This document shows positions 18,251 to 25,858 of a DNA stretch of 37,584 bases, in pieces. The position numbers and the translations under genes are program-made. Under the pieces are notes generated by a model, which was not told where the DNA came from, did no database searches, and saw nothing but the letters and a program-made list of their open reading frames with translations. Source of the DNA: an uncultured Prevotella sp. (GTDB lineage Bacteria; Bacteroidota; Bacteroidia; Bacteroidales; Bacteroidaceae); NCBI GenBank assembly GCA_900557255.1, contig USSA01000006.1, forward strand, positions 1 through 37,584, written 5' to 3'. Within the stretch, counting starts at the first letter, position 1, and every line of letters begins with the position of its first letter.

Positions 18251-19648
18251 TTAATCTTTTACCTTTAAAGTATAGACCACCGAAGTAAGATTTCCGAAGA
18301 CTGGGGTGAGCAGACCGGTTACGGTAGAGATGGCATCATTCTTGCCTGAGCCGTCACTACCAGAACTCTTGGCGAGATTGATGACCATTGCCAGTTTCTG
18401 ACCGACGATGAGTTTCTGAATCTTTGCATCTATCGGATGATTACTTGGTTTCACGGCATATTGCGCCATCAGCTGGTCGCTTCCGCTAAAGAACTGCTTG
18501 TCATCCGTCACACCGAAATAGAACGAGGTCTTGCCATCGGTATAGAAGTAAGCATTCTTGCCCCAATTGGCTATCTTCGCACCAGCCGGACATGAAGTTT
18601 TCCAATAATCAACATCGCCCAACCACTTGGCATGCGACAGTTTAGCAGCCATCGTCATCTGCATATTGTTATCCGTAAGCGAAGGCATCACGATAGCCAT
18701 ATCCCCATCCACACTACGGATGATATTATCCATATCGATAGCCTGGTTGATACCCATCAGGAGGGTCTGAAGGCTGCGGTTGCTCTGCATCATCGGCAGG
18801 AACTGCTCGCCCTTTACGTTCATGAAGATACCCGCCAGGGCATCAGCAGGCATAGACTTAACGTAGCTGCCTTTAATCGGACGATAGGTTTGAGCCGCCT
18901 TCTTCAGAGCCTCATCTATTTCTTTATTAAAGGAGAAAGTTTCTCCCTTCACCTGCAGGATACCGTCTTTCACGTCCATCTCAGCAGCAATCACTACCTG
19001 CGAAGGGTCGGTATCTTTAGGAGTACCAAGGGTAAACGGAGCTACGAACTTCTCCGGCAGCGCCTGAGCCTGAGCCACCATAGCCATAGGCGAGGTGATG
19101 GTTTCCAGACGTTCAAACATAGGCGATGCGGTAATACCTTCGTCCTCATCAGCCTTCAGATATTTCACCATCTGCTGCTGGAGCTGGGCCTGCGCATCGG
19201 CTACAACCGGTCCCATAACGAGGAGTGCCTGATCAGAAAAGCCGACCAGCCACGAATTTTTCAATACAGAGAAATGAAAGCCTTTGCGCTCCTTCACCTC
19301 TGTAGCGATATGCTGTTTGGCAAGCGAAGCAAGCCAGTCTTCCACATCGCCCTCATCGCTCACCTTGGCACAAAGTCCGAGGTTGCCATCAGCACTCTCA
19401 AAAAGAAAAATCTTCTCTGAGATGTCGATGCCACATTTCGATGCATCCTCAACGTGCAACAGAGACTTGAGCATTCCCGCCTTGTCTTCATCGCTTTTGC
19501 CGGATGCCATCTGCTGCATGTCAACAGAGATGAGCGCAGTACTTTTCTTTGGAATGGCATTGAGATAGTCAGTGCCCGAGCATGAGCTCAGCAATCCCAA
19601 TACGACAGCCAAGCACATGAACATCAAACTCTTATACAATCTTTTCAT
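18251..19648 (-). CDS. DUF4836 family lipoprotein
   Basis: From the ATG at 19648 the protein has 465 residues, starting MKRLYKSLMFMCLAVV. The signal ends in the lipobox LLSSC, followed by SGTDYLNAIPKKSTALISVD, which is typical of the DUF4836 family in Bacteroidetes. These are surface or periplasmic lipoproteins of unknown function with repeated alpha/beta modules that bring to mind DUF3352 proteins. The gene begins 14 bp after the rsmE stop and is followed by the ABC ATPase gene. The lipoprotein may work with the ABC pair; this is an inference from gene order only. Confidence 0.8.
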   Translation of the reverse strand: MKRLYKSLMFMCLAVVLGLLSSCSGTDYLNAIPKKSTALISVDMQQMASGKSDEDKAGMLKSLLHVEDASKCGIDISEKIFLFESADGNLGLCAKVSDEGDVEDWLASLAKQHIATEVKERKGFHFSVLKNSWLVGFSDQALLVMGPVVADAQAQLQQQMVKYLKADEDEGITASPMFERLETITSPMAMVAQAQALPEKFVAPFTLGTPKDTDPSQVVIAAEMDVKDGILQVKGETFSFNKEIDEALKKAAQTYRPIKGSYVKSMPADALAGIFMNVKGEQFLPMMQSNRSLQTLLMGINQAIDMDNIIRSVDGDMAIVMPSLTDNNMQMTMAAKLSHAKWLGDVDYWKTSCPAGAKIANWGKNAYFYTDGKTSFYFGVTDDKQFFSGSDQLMAQYAVKPSNHPIDAKIQKLIVGQKLAMVINLAKSSGSDGSGKNDAISTVTGLLTPVFGNLTSVVYTLKVKD

Positions 19649-19662
19649 CACACTAGTAAATA

Positions 19663-20418
19663 TTATAAAGCTCTTGCCAGATGGCACATGTTGACAGCCA
19701 CCAATCCTGCTGTTTCCGTACGGAGGCGACTGGTGCCAAGCGAAACACTCTCATATCCGTTTTCCAGGGCCAGTCTCACCTCATCGATAGAGAAATCGCC
19801 CTCAGGTCCTACCAGCACGGTGATGTCATCAGTACCCTCCGGGGTTGCTCCGGCAACATCAGCAGCTGGACATGACTTGGAAATCTCGGCAAAAAAGTCT
19901 TTCTTTTCTATCTCCTCATAACAATGGCAGATAAACTTTCTGCCATTGCGGGGAGCCGTAATAAAATCTTTAAAGTTCTGCAGTTCGTTGACCACAGGTT
20001 TCCAAGCCTTGTGGCTCTGCTTGACGGCAGAAACCACAATCTTGTCTATGCGGTCTATGCGGATAACCTTGCGTTCAGAGAACTTGCAGTTGAGGAAAGA
20101 GATTTCATCGAAGCCGATTTCCGTAGCCTTCTCTGCCATCCATTCAATGCGGTCCATCATCTTTGTCGGGGCGATAGCCAGGTGAATGTGTCCGCGCCAG
20201 GCAGGCTGCTGCGGCATAACCTCCTTCACCTCATAGATGCACCGTTTGTTGGTAGCCAGCGAAACTTCTGCACGGTAGAACACCCCCTTGCCATCCATCA
20301 GGAACAATTCGTCCCCCGCCTGGATACGCAAAACCCTGAGTGCATGAGTAGCCTCTTCCTGAGGCAGTTCTGTCTGTGTAGCCGCATCTGGCACATAGAA
20401 AAATCTAACTTCTTTCAT
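19663..20418 (-). CDS. rsmE: 16S rRNA (uracil(1498)-N(3))-methyltransferase
   Basis: RsmE methylates U1498 in helix 44 of 16S rRNA using SAM. The 251 residues show an N-terminal PUA-like domain (HALRVLRIQAGDELFLMDGK) and a C-terminal SPOUT knot. Motifs seen are ATEIGFDEISFLNCKFSERK, QSHKAW, VLVGPEGDFSIDEV and SLGTSRLRTETAGLVAV. The last two are the RsmE-specific SAM-binding knot. It is in a same-strand run with the downstream DUF4836 and ABC genes. Confidence 0.95.
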   Translation of the reverse strand: MKEVRFFYVPDAATQTELPQEEATHALRVLRIQAGDELFLMDGKGVFYRAEVSLATNKRCIYEVKEVMPQQPAWRGHIHLAIAPTKMMDRIEWMAEKATEIGFDEISFLNCKFSERKVIRIDRIDKIVVSAVKQSHKAWKPVVNELQNFKDFITAPRNGRKFICHCYEEIEKKDFFAEISKSCPAADVAGATPEGTDDITVLVGPEGDFSIDEVRLALENGYESVSLGTSRLRTETAGLVAVNMCHLARAL

Positions 20419-20478
20419 TTCCTCTTATTGTTACTTTTTCTTCTTAATTTTCTGTTATTCCGTAAGAATATTCTTTAA

Positions 20479-21042
20479 TTATTCACTTTTTTTGCCTTTG
20501 CGGCGCTCTATCTCATCGCGAATGGCTGAGGCAGTTTCGTAATCTTCTTCATTAATGGCACAATCCAATGCTTTTTCGAGCATCTGGTCTGGCAAAGCCG
20601 AAATAGGTACCGCACAAGAAGTCGAACTCATATCATTTTTATTAAAAGGAGTAGAAATTTCCTTTATAACCAGCTCTGTTGTATACATTTCTATATCCGC
20701 AGCCACAGACAACAACACAGCCTGGTCAGTCTTGATGCTCATACGTTCATTTGTGATTTTATTCACAAGAGTAGCATATACTCCCCTCTCTGGCGTAGCA
20801 TCGAATTCGAGATAGAAATCGTCTACATTTTGTCTGTCAAATAGTGTCCAAAGTACAGAGACCACATCATTTTCAAAATCAGAAGTTTTCGAATTACATG
20901 CCTTCAGCTGCTCTGCTACATATTCATTAGTCATAATAGACAAAGCTCTTTTTTCGGATTCGTCTACCAAACTAATAATACATGTCCCGGAAGCTTCCGG
21001 AATGCCAAAGCAGGCAGCGAGTTTAAGTTTGTACAACATCAT
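20479..21042 (-). CDS. BFN-like domain protein with C-terminal UVR motif
   Basis: The 187-residue protein has an N-terminal bifunctional-nuclease-like domain (DUF151/BFN): LYKLKLAACFGIP, TCIISLVDESEKRALSIM, then an extended beta region. It ends in a UVR-type helical hairpin (LEKALDCAINEEDYETASAI), the UvrB/UvrC interaction motif. Similar proteins are common in Bacteroidetes next to nucleoside permease genes. Nuclease activity is not established. The start may be at 21039, since two ATGs are adjacent. Confidence 0.7.
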   Translation of the reverse strand: MMLYKLKLAACFGIPEASGTCIISLVDESEKRALSIMTNEYVAEQLKACNSKTSDFENDVVSVLWTLFDRQNVDDFYLEFDATPERGVYATLVNKITNERMSIKTDQAVLLSVAADIEMYTTELVIKEISTPFNKNDMSSTSCAVPISALPDQMLEKALDCAINEEDYETASAIRDEIERRKGKKSE

Positions 21043-21129
21043 TATGTACCCTTTCTTTATTTAAATTTATTTATATTCTTACGTAACATTCTGTTTTTAC
21101 TCTCGCGTTGAGTATGACCTTTTTCTTCC

Positions 21130-22431
21130 TTATTTCTGTTCTTTCTTCGGACGGAAAAGGACAGCAAAGGCTACAGCTACCACGAGCGCATAACCAGCAA
21201 AGATGAACCAGCAGGTTTTCCAGTCACCCATCAGGTAGCCATCATCTGTCCAGTGGCAGTAATGGTTGATAACCATACCTGCAAGAATGGTTCCGATAGA
21301 TGCTCCCAGACCGTTGGTCATCAGCATGAACAGACCTTGAGCCGATGCTCTTACCTTCACATCACATTTCTGGTCTACAAACAGACCGCCCGACACATTG
21401 AAGAAGTCGAAGGCTACACCGTAAACGATGCATGAGAGGATGAAGAAGGTAACACCTGGGAATGCAGGATTGCCCAATCCGAAGAAACCGAATCGCAAAA
21501 CCCATGCCATCATGGCGATGAGCATCACAACCTTGATGCCATAACGCTTCAGGAAGAATGGAATGAGAAGGATGCAGAGCGCCTCGGCCACCTGAGAGAT
21601 GGATACCAGGAGCGTAGCATTGTTAGCTGCAAAGGTATCAAGCATGGCAGGATCGCCCTTGAAACTGGTAATGAACGGAGTGGCATAGCCATTGGTTACC
21701 TGCAGACTCATACCGAGCATGCAAGAGAAGATGAAGAACATCGCCATCTCACGGCTCTTGAAGAGTTTGAAGGCATCGAACCCCCATGTCTCCACCCAGC
21801 TCTTTGCCTCTTTCTTCACGACAGGACAGCTAGGCAATGAGAAGCAATAGAGGAAGAGAAGGATGCTGAGCACACCCGATACCAGGAACTGATAATGGGT
21901 ATACTGGAACTTATGGGCGTTCTCGCTCAACAGGAACGAGAATGAACCGTTGTCCCAGGTAGCACAGTTCACAATCCACATCGTAAGGATGAAACCCACG
22001 GTTCCGAACACGCGGATTGGCGGGAAGGCCTTCACGGTGTCAAGCCCGTTGCTCTTCAATATACTGAATGCAGAAGTATTTGACAACGCCAAAGTTGGCA
22101 TATAGAATGCCACGCTGAAGGTGTAAACAGCCATAAACATTGCCTCATTAGGAGTCTGACTGGCCTGTCCCATACCGAACAGACCTATCATGGCTGCTCC
22201 TGCCAAAAGGTGACAATAGCCCAAAAGACGTTGCGGCTGGATATACTTATCTGCCACAATACCCATCAATGTAGGCATAAAAATAGATACGATTCCCTGG
22301 ATGGTATAGAACCAGGAAATCTCGGCACCCATCCCAGCCTTGCCGAGATAGTTGCCCATAGACGTGAGATAAGCTCCCCAAACTGCAAACTCAAGGAAGT
22401 TCATCACTGCTAGGCGTACTTTCAGATTCAT
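21130..22431 (-). CDS. Nucleoside:H+ symporter, NupG-like MFS permease
   Basis: The 433-residue protein has about 12 membrane helices. The N-terminus KVRLAVMNFLEFAVWGAYL is characteristic of the NupG/XapB nucleoside:proton symporter family, as are GIVSIFMPTLMGIVADKYI and the conserved PPIRVFGTVGF segment. It would import purine and pyrimidine nucleosides across the inner membrane. It has its own promoter (TATCTTTG at 22466-22473) and is the first gene of a possible six-gene minus-strand run ending at the terminator at 16248-16277. Confidence 0.87.
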   Translation of the reverse strand: MNLKVRLAVMNFLEFAVWGAYLTSMGNYLGKAGMGAEISWFYTIQGIVSIFMPTLMGIVADKYIQPQRLLGYCHLLAGAAMIGLFGMGQASQTPNEAMFMAVYTFSVAFYMPTLALSNTSAFSILKSNGLDTVKAFPPIRVFGTVGFILTMWIVNCATWDNGSFSFLLSENAHKFQYTHYQFLVSGVLSILLFLYCFSLPSCPVVKKEAKSWVETWGFDAFKLFKSREMAMFFIFSCMLGMSLQVTNGYATPFITSFKGDPAMLDTFAANNATLLVSISQVAEALCILLIPFFLKRYGIKVVMLIAMMAWVLRFGFFGLGNPAFPGVTFFILSCIVYGVAFDFFNVSGGLFVDQKCDVKVRASAQGLFMLMTNGLGASIGTILAGMVINHYCHWTDDGYLMGDWKTCWFIFAGYALVVAVAFAVLFRPKKEQK

Positions 22432-22465
22432 AGTTTAATGTCTTTTTATTATAAAATATTAGCTG

Positions 22466-22473
22466 CAAAGATA
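22466..22473 (-). promoter_or_regulatory. Promoter of the nucleoside permease gene
   Basis: TATCTTTG on the minus strand, followed by CAGC, is an exact -7 match with a leader of about 28 nt. Confidence 0.65.
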
Positions 22474-22547
22474 CAAATTTTCGGGTAAAAAGCACACGAT
22501 TTTGAAGATTATCCGCATGAAAGCTAGCATATTTAACAAATTATGTG

Positions 22548-22555
22548 TATTTTTG
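22548..22555 (+). promoter_or_regulatory. Promoter of the chromate transporter pair
   Basis: TATTTTTG followed by CAGCC matches TAnnTTTG. The leader to the ATG at 22605 is about 42 nt. Confidence 0.6.
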
Positions 22556-22604
22556 CAGCCGATTTCAACAGATATAAGAGAAAAATAATATAGAAACAAC
22601 AGAT

Positions 22605-23132
22605 ATGTTAGTAAAATTTATCCTCACGTGCAATAAAATCGGGGCTTTCACGCTAGGTGGAGGCTACGCCATGATACCGATCATGGAACAGGAATTTGTA
22701 GACAAGAACAAGTGGATGAACAAACAGGAGTTCATGGATATCATGGTAGTAGCGCAGACCACTCCGGGCATCTTCGCCATCGACATGGCGAGTCATATCG
22801 GCTATAAGCTGAAGGGAGTCTGGGGAGGCATTGTGGGTGCCATTGGCATCGCCCTGCCTTCTATCATCGCCATTCTCATCATCGCCATGTTCTTCCAGCA
22901 TTTCAAGGACAATTATTGGGTGGGTAAGTTCTTCATGGGTGTGCGCCCTGCCGTAGTAGCACTCATTGCTGCACCTTGCTTCAAGATGGCAAAGACGGCA
23001 AACATCAACCGCTACAACATCTGGATTCCCGTTGTCTGCTGTCTGCTGATTGCAGCTTTCGGTATCTCCCCTATCTACATCATCATCGCAGCCGGTGTGC
23101 TGGGCTGGCTCTATGGAAAGGTAAAAAAGTAA
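22605..23132 (+). CDS. Chromate transporter family protein, N-terminal half type
   Basis: This 175-residue single-domain CHR protein has the family signature FTLGGGYAMIPIMEQEFV near the N-terminus and AQTTPGIFAIDMASHIGYK, then four to five membrane helices and GVRPAVVALIAAPCFKMAK. Short CHR proteins occur as adjacent pairs in which both halves are needed for transport. The substrate may be chromate or another oxyanion; many Bacteroidetes carry these genes without known chromate exposure. The partner follows after 22 bp. Confidence 0.88.
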   Translation: MLVKFILTCNKIGAFTLGGGYAMIPIMEQEFVDKNKWMNKQEFMDIMVVAQTTPGIFAIDMASHIGYKLKGVWGGIVGAIGIALPSIIAILIIAMFFQHFKDNYWVGKFFMGVRPAVVALIAAPCFKMAKTANINRYNIWIPVVCCLLIAAFGISPIYIIIAAGVLGWLYGKVKK

Positions 23133-23154
23133 AAAGGTAAAAAATATAGAGATT

Positions 23155-23727
23155 ATGCTATTTCTAAAGTTATTTCTGATATTTACCAAGATTGGTACAT
23201 TTAATTTTGGTGGCGGATATGCGATGCTTTCGCTCATCCATAACGAGACGGTAGTGAAGAACCATTGGCTTACCAATGCTGAGTTTACGGATATTGTGGC
23301 TATCAGCCAGTCTACACCGGGACCTATCGGCATCAACTGTGCCACCTACGTAGGTTATACCGCCTGCCTTCACGACGGCTATCCTACCTGGGCAGCCTGT
23401 CTGGGTTCGGTATTGGCTTCGCTCTCCATCATGTGGCTGCCTTTCATCATCATGATTCTCATCAGCCGCTATCTGATTACGCACAAGGATTCTAAAATCG
23501 TAAAGGATATCTTTGCGGGACTCCGCCCTGCCATCATCGGACTGATAGCTGCTGCCGCCGTTCTCCTGATGAATAAAGAGAACTTCGGATCACCAACTGA
23601 CAATCCGTTTGTCTTCGGAGCAAGCATCATGCTGTTTCTGGCTGCTTTCTACTTCACAAAATTCAGAAAGACCAACCCTATCCTGCTGCTTTTCATCTGC
23701 GGTATCATCGGAATGATCGTCTTCTAA
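23155..23727 (+). CDS. Chromate transporter family protein, second half
   Basis: This 190-residue CHR-domain paralogue of the preceding gene has FNFGGGYAMLSLIHNETV, SQSTPGPIGINCATYVGY and GLRPAIIGLIAAAAV, matching the upstream protein position by position. The two would form a heterodimer with antiparallel topology, as known for short-chain CHR pairs. It is translated from the same mRNA. It is convergent with the small transcript at 23804-23872. Confidence 0.88.
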   Translation: MLFLKLFLIFTKIGTFNFGGGYAMLSLIHNETVVKNHWLTNAEFTDIVAISQSTPGPIGINCATYVGYTACLHDGYPTWAACLGSVLASLSIMWLPFIIMILISRYLITHKDSKIVKDIFAGLRPAIIGLIAAAAVLLMNKENFGSPTDNPFVFGASIMLFLAAFYFTKFRKTNPILLLFICGIIGMIVF

Positions 23728-23803
23728 ACACCCCTAAATGGTCTGAACCAACGGTCTCCAGCCGAAGGGGAAGACAAGGGGAAGGATGCCTTCAGATAGG
23801 GAC

Positions 23804-23872
23804 AAAAAAAATTGATTGTCTCACGACAACCAATCTTTTATTAACCTTAATAATCTAATACCATGAAAAACA
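23804..23872 (-). ncRNA. Tiny stand-alone transcript, possible sRNA
   Basis: On the minus strand an exact TACCTTTG promoter (23878-23885) is followed about 40 nt after the predicted start by a terminator: ATTGGTTGTC and GACAATCAAT form a 10-bp stem with one G-U pair and a GTGA loop, followed by eight T. The RNA would be about 65-70 nt. It contains only a five-codon ORF (ATG GTA TTA GAT TAT TAA). It lies between convergent genes and has no downstream gene in its direction, so it is not an obvious leader. No name can be given. The remainder of 23728-23934 shows nothing else. Confidence 0.5.
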
Positions 23873-23877
23873 CGATG

Positions 23878-23885
23878 CAAAGGTA
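23878..23885 (-). promoter_or_regulatory. Promoter of the tiny transcript
   Basis: TACCTTTG on the minus strand, followed by CATC, is an exact -7 match. Confidence 0.6.
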
Positions 23886-23934
23886 CAAATAATCTTGTAA
23901 CCTGCAATAGTTTATAGCAAAAAACTTCAAGTAT

Positions 23935-24582
23935 TTAACTCTCCTTAAAAGTTTTACCATTCCAATTAAATTTTCTTTGCACTTTTATTGCATTTACAGC
24001 CTTCTTATCGTCAGCAGACAAGAAAGGTAAAGCCAAGCGCACTACGAGGCTGTTTTCGTGTTGCAGGAGCAAAGCACTCACGATTTTGAGTTCAATTTTC
24101 CCCTTGAGTTCCTCAAACCGAGCCTCGCTCATCGTATCGGGTTTAGCTACAAGCGAAGAAGCCAGTTCCTGCAATGATTTTCCATCGAAAATTCTGCTGG
24201 CATCCTGCTCTTGCCAATCCTGATTAAAGAGATAGAGTTCGCTCTCCTTTTCTACTCCGGCAAAAGTCTTCACCACGCAAAGCAGCGAATCGCCATCAGC
24301 TGATGGCAGTTTCTTTATCTGCAAAGTAGCGCTCTTACTCGTTCTCAACTGGGCGAAATCAGCAGTCAGCGTATCCATCACACTCGTTTCACCTAACAGA
24401 TTCTTCACTTCCGCCTTCACTCCCATCTCCTGCAGCTCAGTAAATTCCAGCCGCAGGTTGTGGTTGAGATAAGGCACAACAGAATCGGGCATCGAAACCA
24501 GCAAGTCCTTCATCGACTTGGCTTCCATACCCAAGCTTGCCACCATCAGGCAAGCACATAATATATATTTTATCTTCTTCAT
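23935..24582 (-). CDS. DUF3256 family secreted protein
   Basis: From the ATG at 24582 this encodes 215 residues with a signal peptide (MKKIKYILCACLMVASLGM, then EAKS). The mature N-terminus MKDLLVSMPDSVVPYLNHNL is characteristic of DUF3256, a Bacteroidetes family of unknown function that probably resides in the periplasm or outer membrane. A longer frame reaches 24660 but overlaps the small gene at 24585-24689, so the signal-peptide start is preferred. It is the last gene of a three-gene operon. Confidence 0.8.
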   Translation of the reverse strand: MKKIKYILCACLMVASLGMEAKSMKDLLVSMPDSVVPYLNHNLRLEFTELQEMGVKAEVKNLLGETSVMDTLTADFAQLRTSKSATLQIKKLPSADGDSLLCVVKTFAGVEKESELYLFNQDWQEQDASRIFDGKSLQELASSLVAKPDTMSEARFEELKGKIELKIVSALLLQHENSLVVRLALPFLSADDKKAVNAIKVQRKFNWNGKTFKES

Positions 24583-24584
24583 CA

Positions 24585-24689
24585 CTACAATTCCTTCGAC
24601 CACTTCTTTCCCCAAGGAGTAAAGAGCCATGCTAGAAAGGCCAATGCTACTATTGAGCACACGGCAAAAGTTAAAGCTAATGTATTCAT
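24585..24689 (-). CDS. 34-residue single-pass membrane protein
   Basis: The peptide starts MNTLALTFAVCSIVALAFLA and ends WLFTPWGKKWSKEL: one hydrophobic helix followed by a basic, tryptophan-rich tail. The stop is 2 bp before the DUF3256 ATG, and the start is 4 bp after the stop of the upstream small membrane protein gene. This tight packing is the main evidence that it is translated. The shape resembles small regulatory subunits of membrane complexes, but no partner is known. Confidence 0.6.
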   Translation of the reverse strand: MNTLALTFAVCSIVALAFLAWLFTPWGKKWSKEL

Positions 24690-24693
24690 ATAT

Positions 24694-24921
24694 TTATCTT
24701 TTAGAAATTAACAAACCTATTATAAATAAAATGACAGTTAAGAAAACACCCCAAAATATCGCCCAGTAAGAATCTTCCTGATTGGTCTGAACGATACCAA
24801 ACAGAGCCGCCATCCCACCTAATACCATTACAGTAAAAGTGGATTTACTCATATCAAAGAAATACTTCACTATTGTTTCTCTGACAAACTTTGCCTTTTC
24901 CTTTTCTTCTTTTGCTGCCAT
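24694..24921 (-). CDS. Small two-helix membrane protein, DUF6722-like
   Basis: The 75-residue protein has a charged start (MAAKEEKEKAKFVRETIVKY), then two hydrophobic helices at about residues 29-44 and 52-71, ending in SKR. It resembles the small protein at 14-229 in layout. It is the first gene of a compact operon with the 34-residue protein and the DUF3256 protein. A strong consensus promoter lies just upstream. Function unknown. Confidence 0.7.
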   Translation of the reverse strand: MAAKEEKEKAKFVRETIVKYFFDMSKSTFTVMVLGGMAALFGIVQTNQEDSYWAIFWGVFLTVILFIIGLLISKR

Positions 24922-24938
24922 ATTTCTCTATTTTCCGA

Positions 24939-24970
24939 CAAAATTACGGAAAATAAATGTAACTTGCAAA
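24939..24970 (-). promoter_or_regulatory. Full consensus promoter of the DUF6722-DUF3256 operon
   Basis: On the minus strand TTTG (24967-24970), a 20-bp spacer and TAATTTTG (24939-24946) match both halves of the Bacteroidetes consensus. Confidence 0.7.
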
Positions 24971-25012
24971 TGATTTGCTCATTTTCTTTCGAAATTTAAC
25001 CTAAAAAAGACG

Positions 25013-25051
25013 AAAAAGAGGAAAGCGCTTCATTACGAAACACTTTCCTCT
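25013..25051 (-). terminator. Terminator of the interrupted gene
   Basis: AGAGGAAAG (25017-25025) pairs with CTTTCCTCT (25043-25051). On the minus strand TTTTTCG follows. It lies 44 bp downstream of the broken reading frame at 25095-25157, which implies that a minus-strand gene once ended here. Confidence 0.8.
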
Positions 25052-25094
25052 AATTATCTAATCATTAATCGTACAATCTTCTTTCAGAAGAGTT

Positions 25095-25157
25095 TTACTC
25101 CTCTACAGCAGCCTGCGCCGCAGCAATATTATCAGTATGGGAAGCCCTTTCCGTAGG
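25095..25157 (-). pseudogene. 3' end remnant of an interrupted gene (putative att side)
   Basis: The minus strand reads PTERASHTDNIAAAQAAVEE then stop, with an in-frame stop directly upstream (25158-25160) and no start codon. The alanine- and glutamate-rich tail and the terminator immediately downstream look like the true 3' end of a chromosomal gene whose 5' part is missing here. The element's first gene lies to the right. This is what a phage or ICE inserted at a gene 3' end leaves on one side. I cannot name the gene. Confidence 0.4.
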
Positions 25158-25160
25158 TTA

Positions 25161-25283
25161 CTCTAAACATAGGATAATATTTCCTTCTGTCTATGTAAAG
25201 GCTTTACACCTTATTATATTTATATACATATTTATATATATAGTTAATTCATTATCTATTTTTCATGAAATCGTGATGGATGA
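25161..25283. other. Gene-free junction region with palindromes
   Basis: This AT-rich stretch lies between the interrupted gene end and the XRE gene. It holds an inverted pair ACATAG (25167-25172) and CTATGT (25191-25196), and an odd-length 15-bp palindrome TGTAAAGGCTTTACA (25194-25208). Such elements are compatible with recombinase-binding arms or a terminator for the XRE gene. I see no gene. The whole gap 24922-25283 otherwise contains only the promoter, terminator and remnant listed separately. Confidence 0.4.
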
Positions 25284-25712
25284 TTACGCATTCTTTTTCT
25301 GCAACGGCATAGGCACATCCACATTTGAGTTCTTGCCACCAAGCATTTGGATAGTTTCCTTCAATGCTTGCACCTGTCCCTTTAGAAATATAATCTCCTG
25401 GTCTTTTGCATCAGCAAGGCTCTGTTGTCGTTTCTTATATAGGATTGCTGCATCCTCTTCCTGCGCCACGCCTACAGTTTCTTCTTTAGCAACGTAGCCT
25501 TCGCCGCCATTCTTCATGTATTTTGTTCCACCATAGAAGAAGTCCATGGTCACACCAAGAACTTCACATATTCTCTCCAAGATGCCAGACTTCACATCTT
25601 GCACCTTAAACTGAGCACTTAAATTAGGCTGAGTCATATTCAATTTCTCAGCCAAACCTTTAATGCTCACATTTCCGAGAGTTAAAAGTTCTCTTAATCT
25701 ATTACCTGTCAT
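25284..25712 (-). CDS. XRE-family repressor-like regulator with coiled coil
   Basis: The 142-residue protein has an N-terminal helix-turn-helix (residues about 3-60): RLRELLTLGNVSIKGLAEKL, MTQPNLSAQF as recognition helix, and ICEVLGVTMDFFYGG. The C-terminal part (about 85-125) is a predicted coiled coil (KKRQQSLADAKDQEIIFLKG), suited to oligomerisation. It is divergent from the early operon starting at 25859, with inverted repeats in between, so it probably represses that operon as a lysogeny- or maintenance-type switch. No LexA-like cleavage domain is present. Confidence 0.85.
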   Translation of the reverse strand: MTGNRLRELLTLGNVSIKGLAEKLNMTQPNLSAQFKVQDVKSGILERICEVLGVTMDFFYGGTKYMKNGGEGYVAKEETVGVAQEEDAAILYKKRQQSLADAKDQEIIFLKGQVQALKETIQMLGGKNSNVDVPMPLQKKNA

Positions 25713-25737
25713 TATATGTAAAATTAAATAAAACTAT

Positions 25738-25788
25738 CTTAAATTTAAACCTTTCTTTAAGTTTTTATTAAAACTTTATTTATCTTTG
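25738..25788 (+). promoter_or_regulatory. Early promoter with overlapping operator-like inverted repeats
   Basis: TATCTTTG (25781-25788) is an exact -7 element for the rightward operon. Two inverted repeats lie just upstream: CTTAAA (25738-25743) with TTTAAG (25756-25761), and AAGTTTT (25759-25765) with AAAACTT (25770-25776). Their position over the -33 region and next to the divergent XRE gene suggests repressor sites. Confidence 0.55.
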
Positions 25789-25858
25789 CACTCGAAATAA
25801 CGAAATAGTAACGTTCGTAAAACGAAATACGTTTGCAAATATACATAAAAAATACAAT

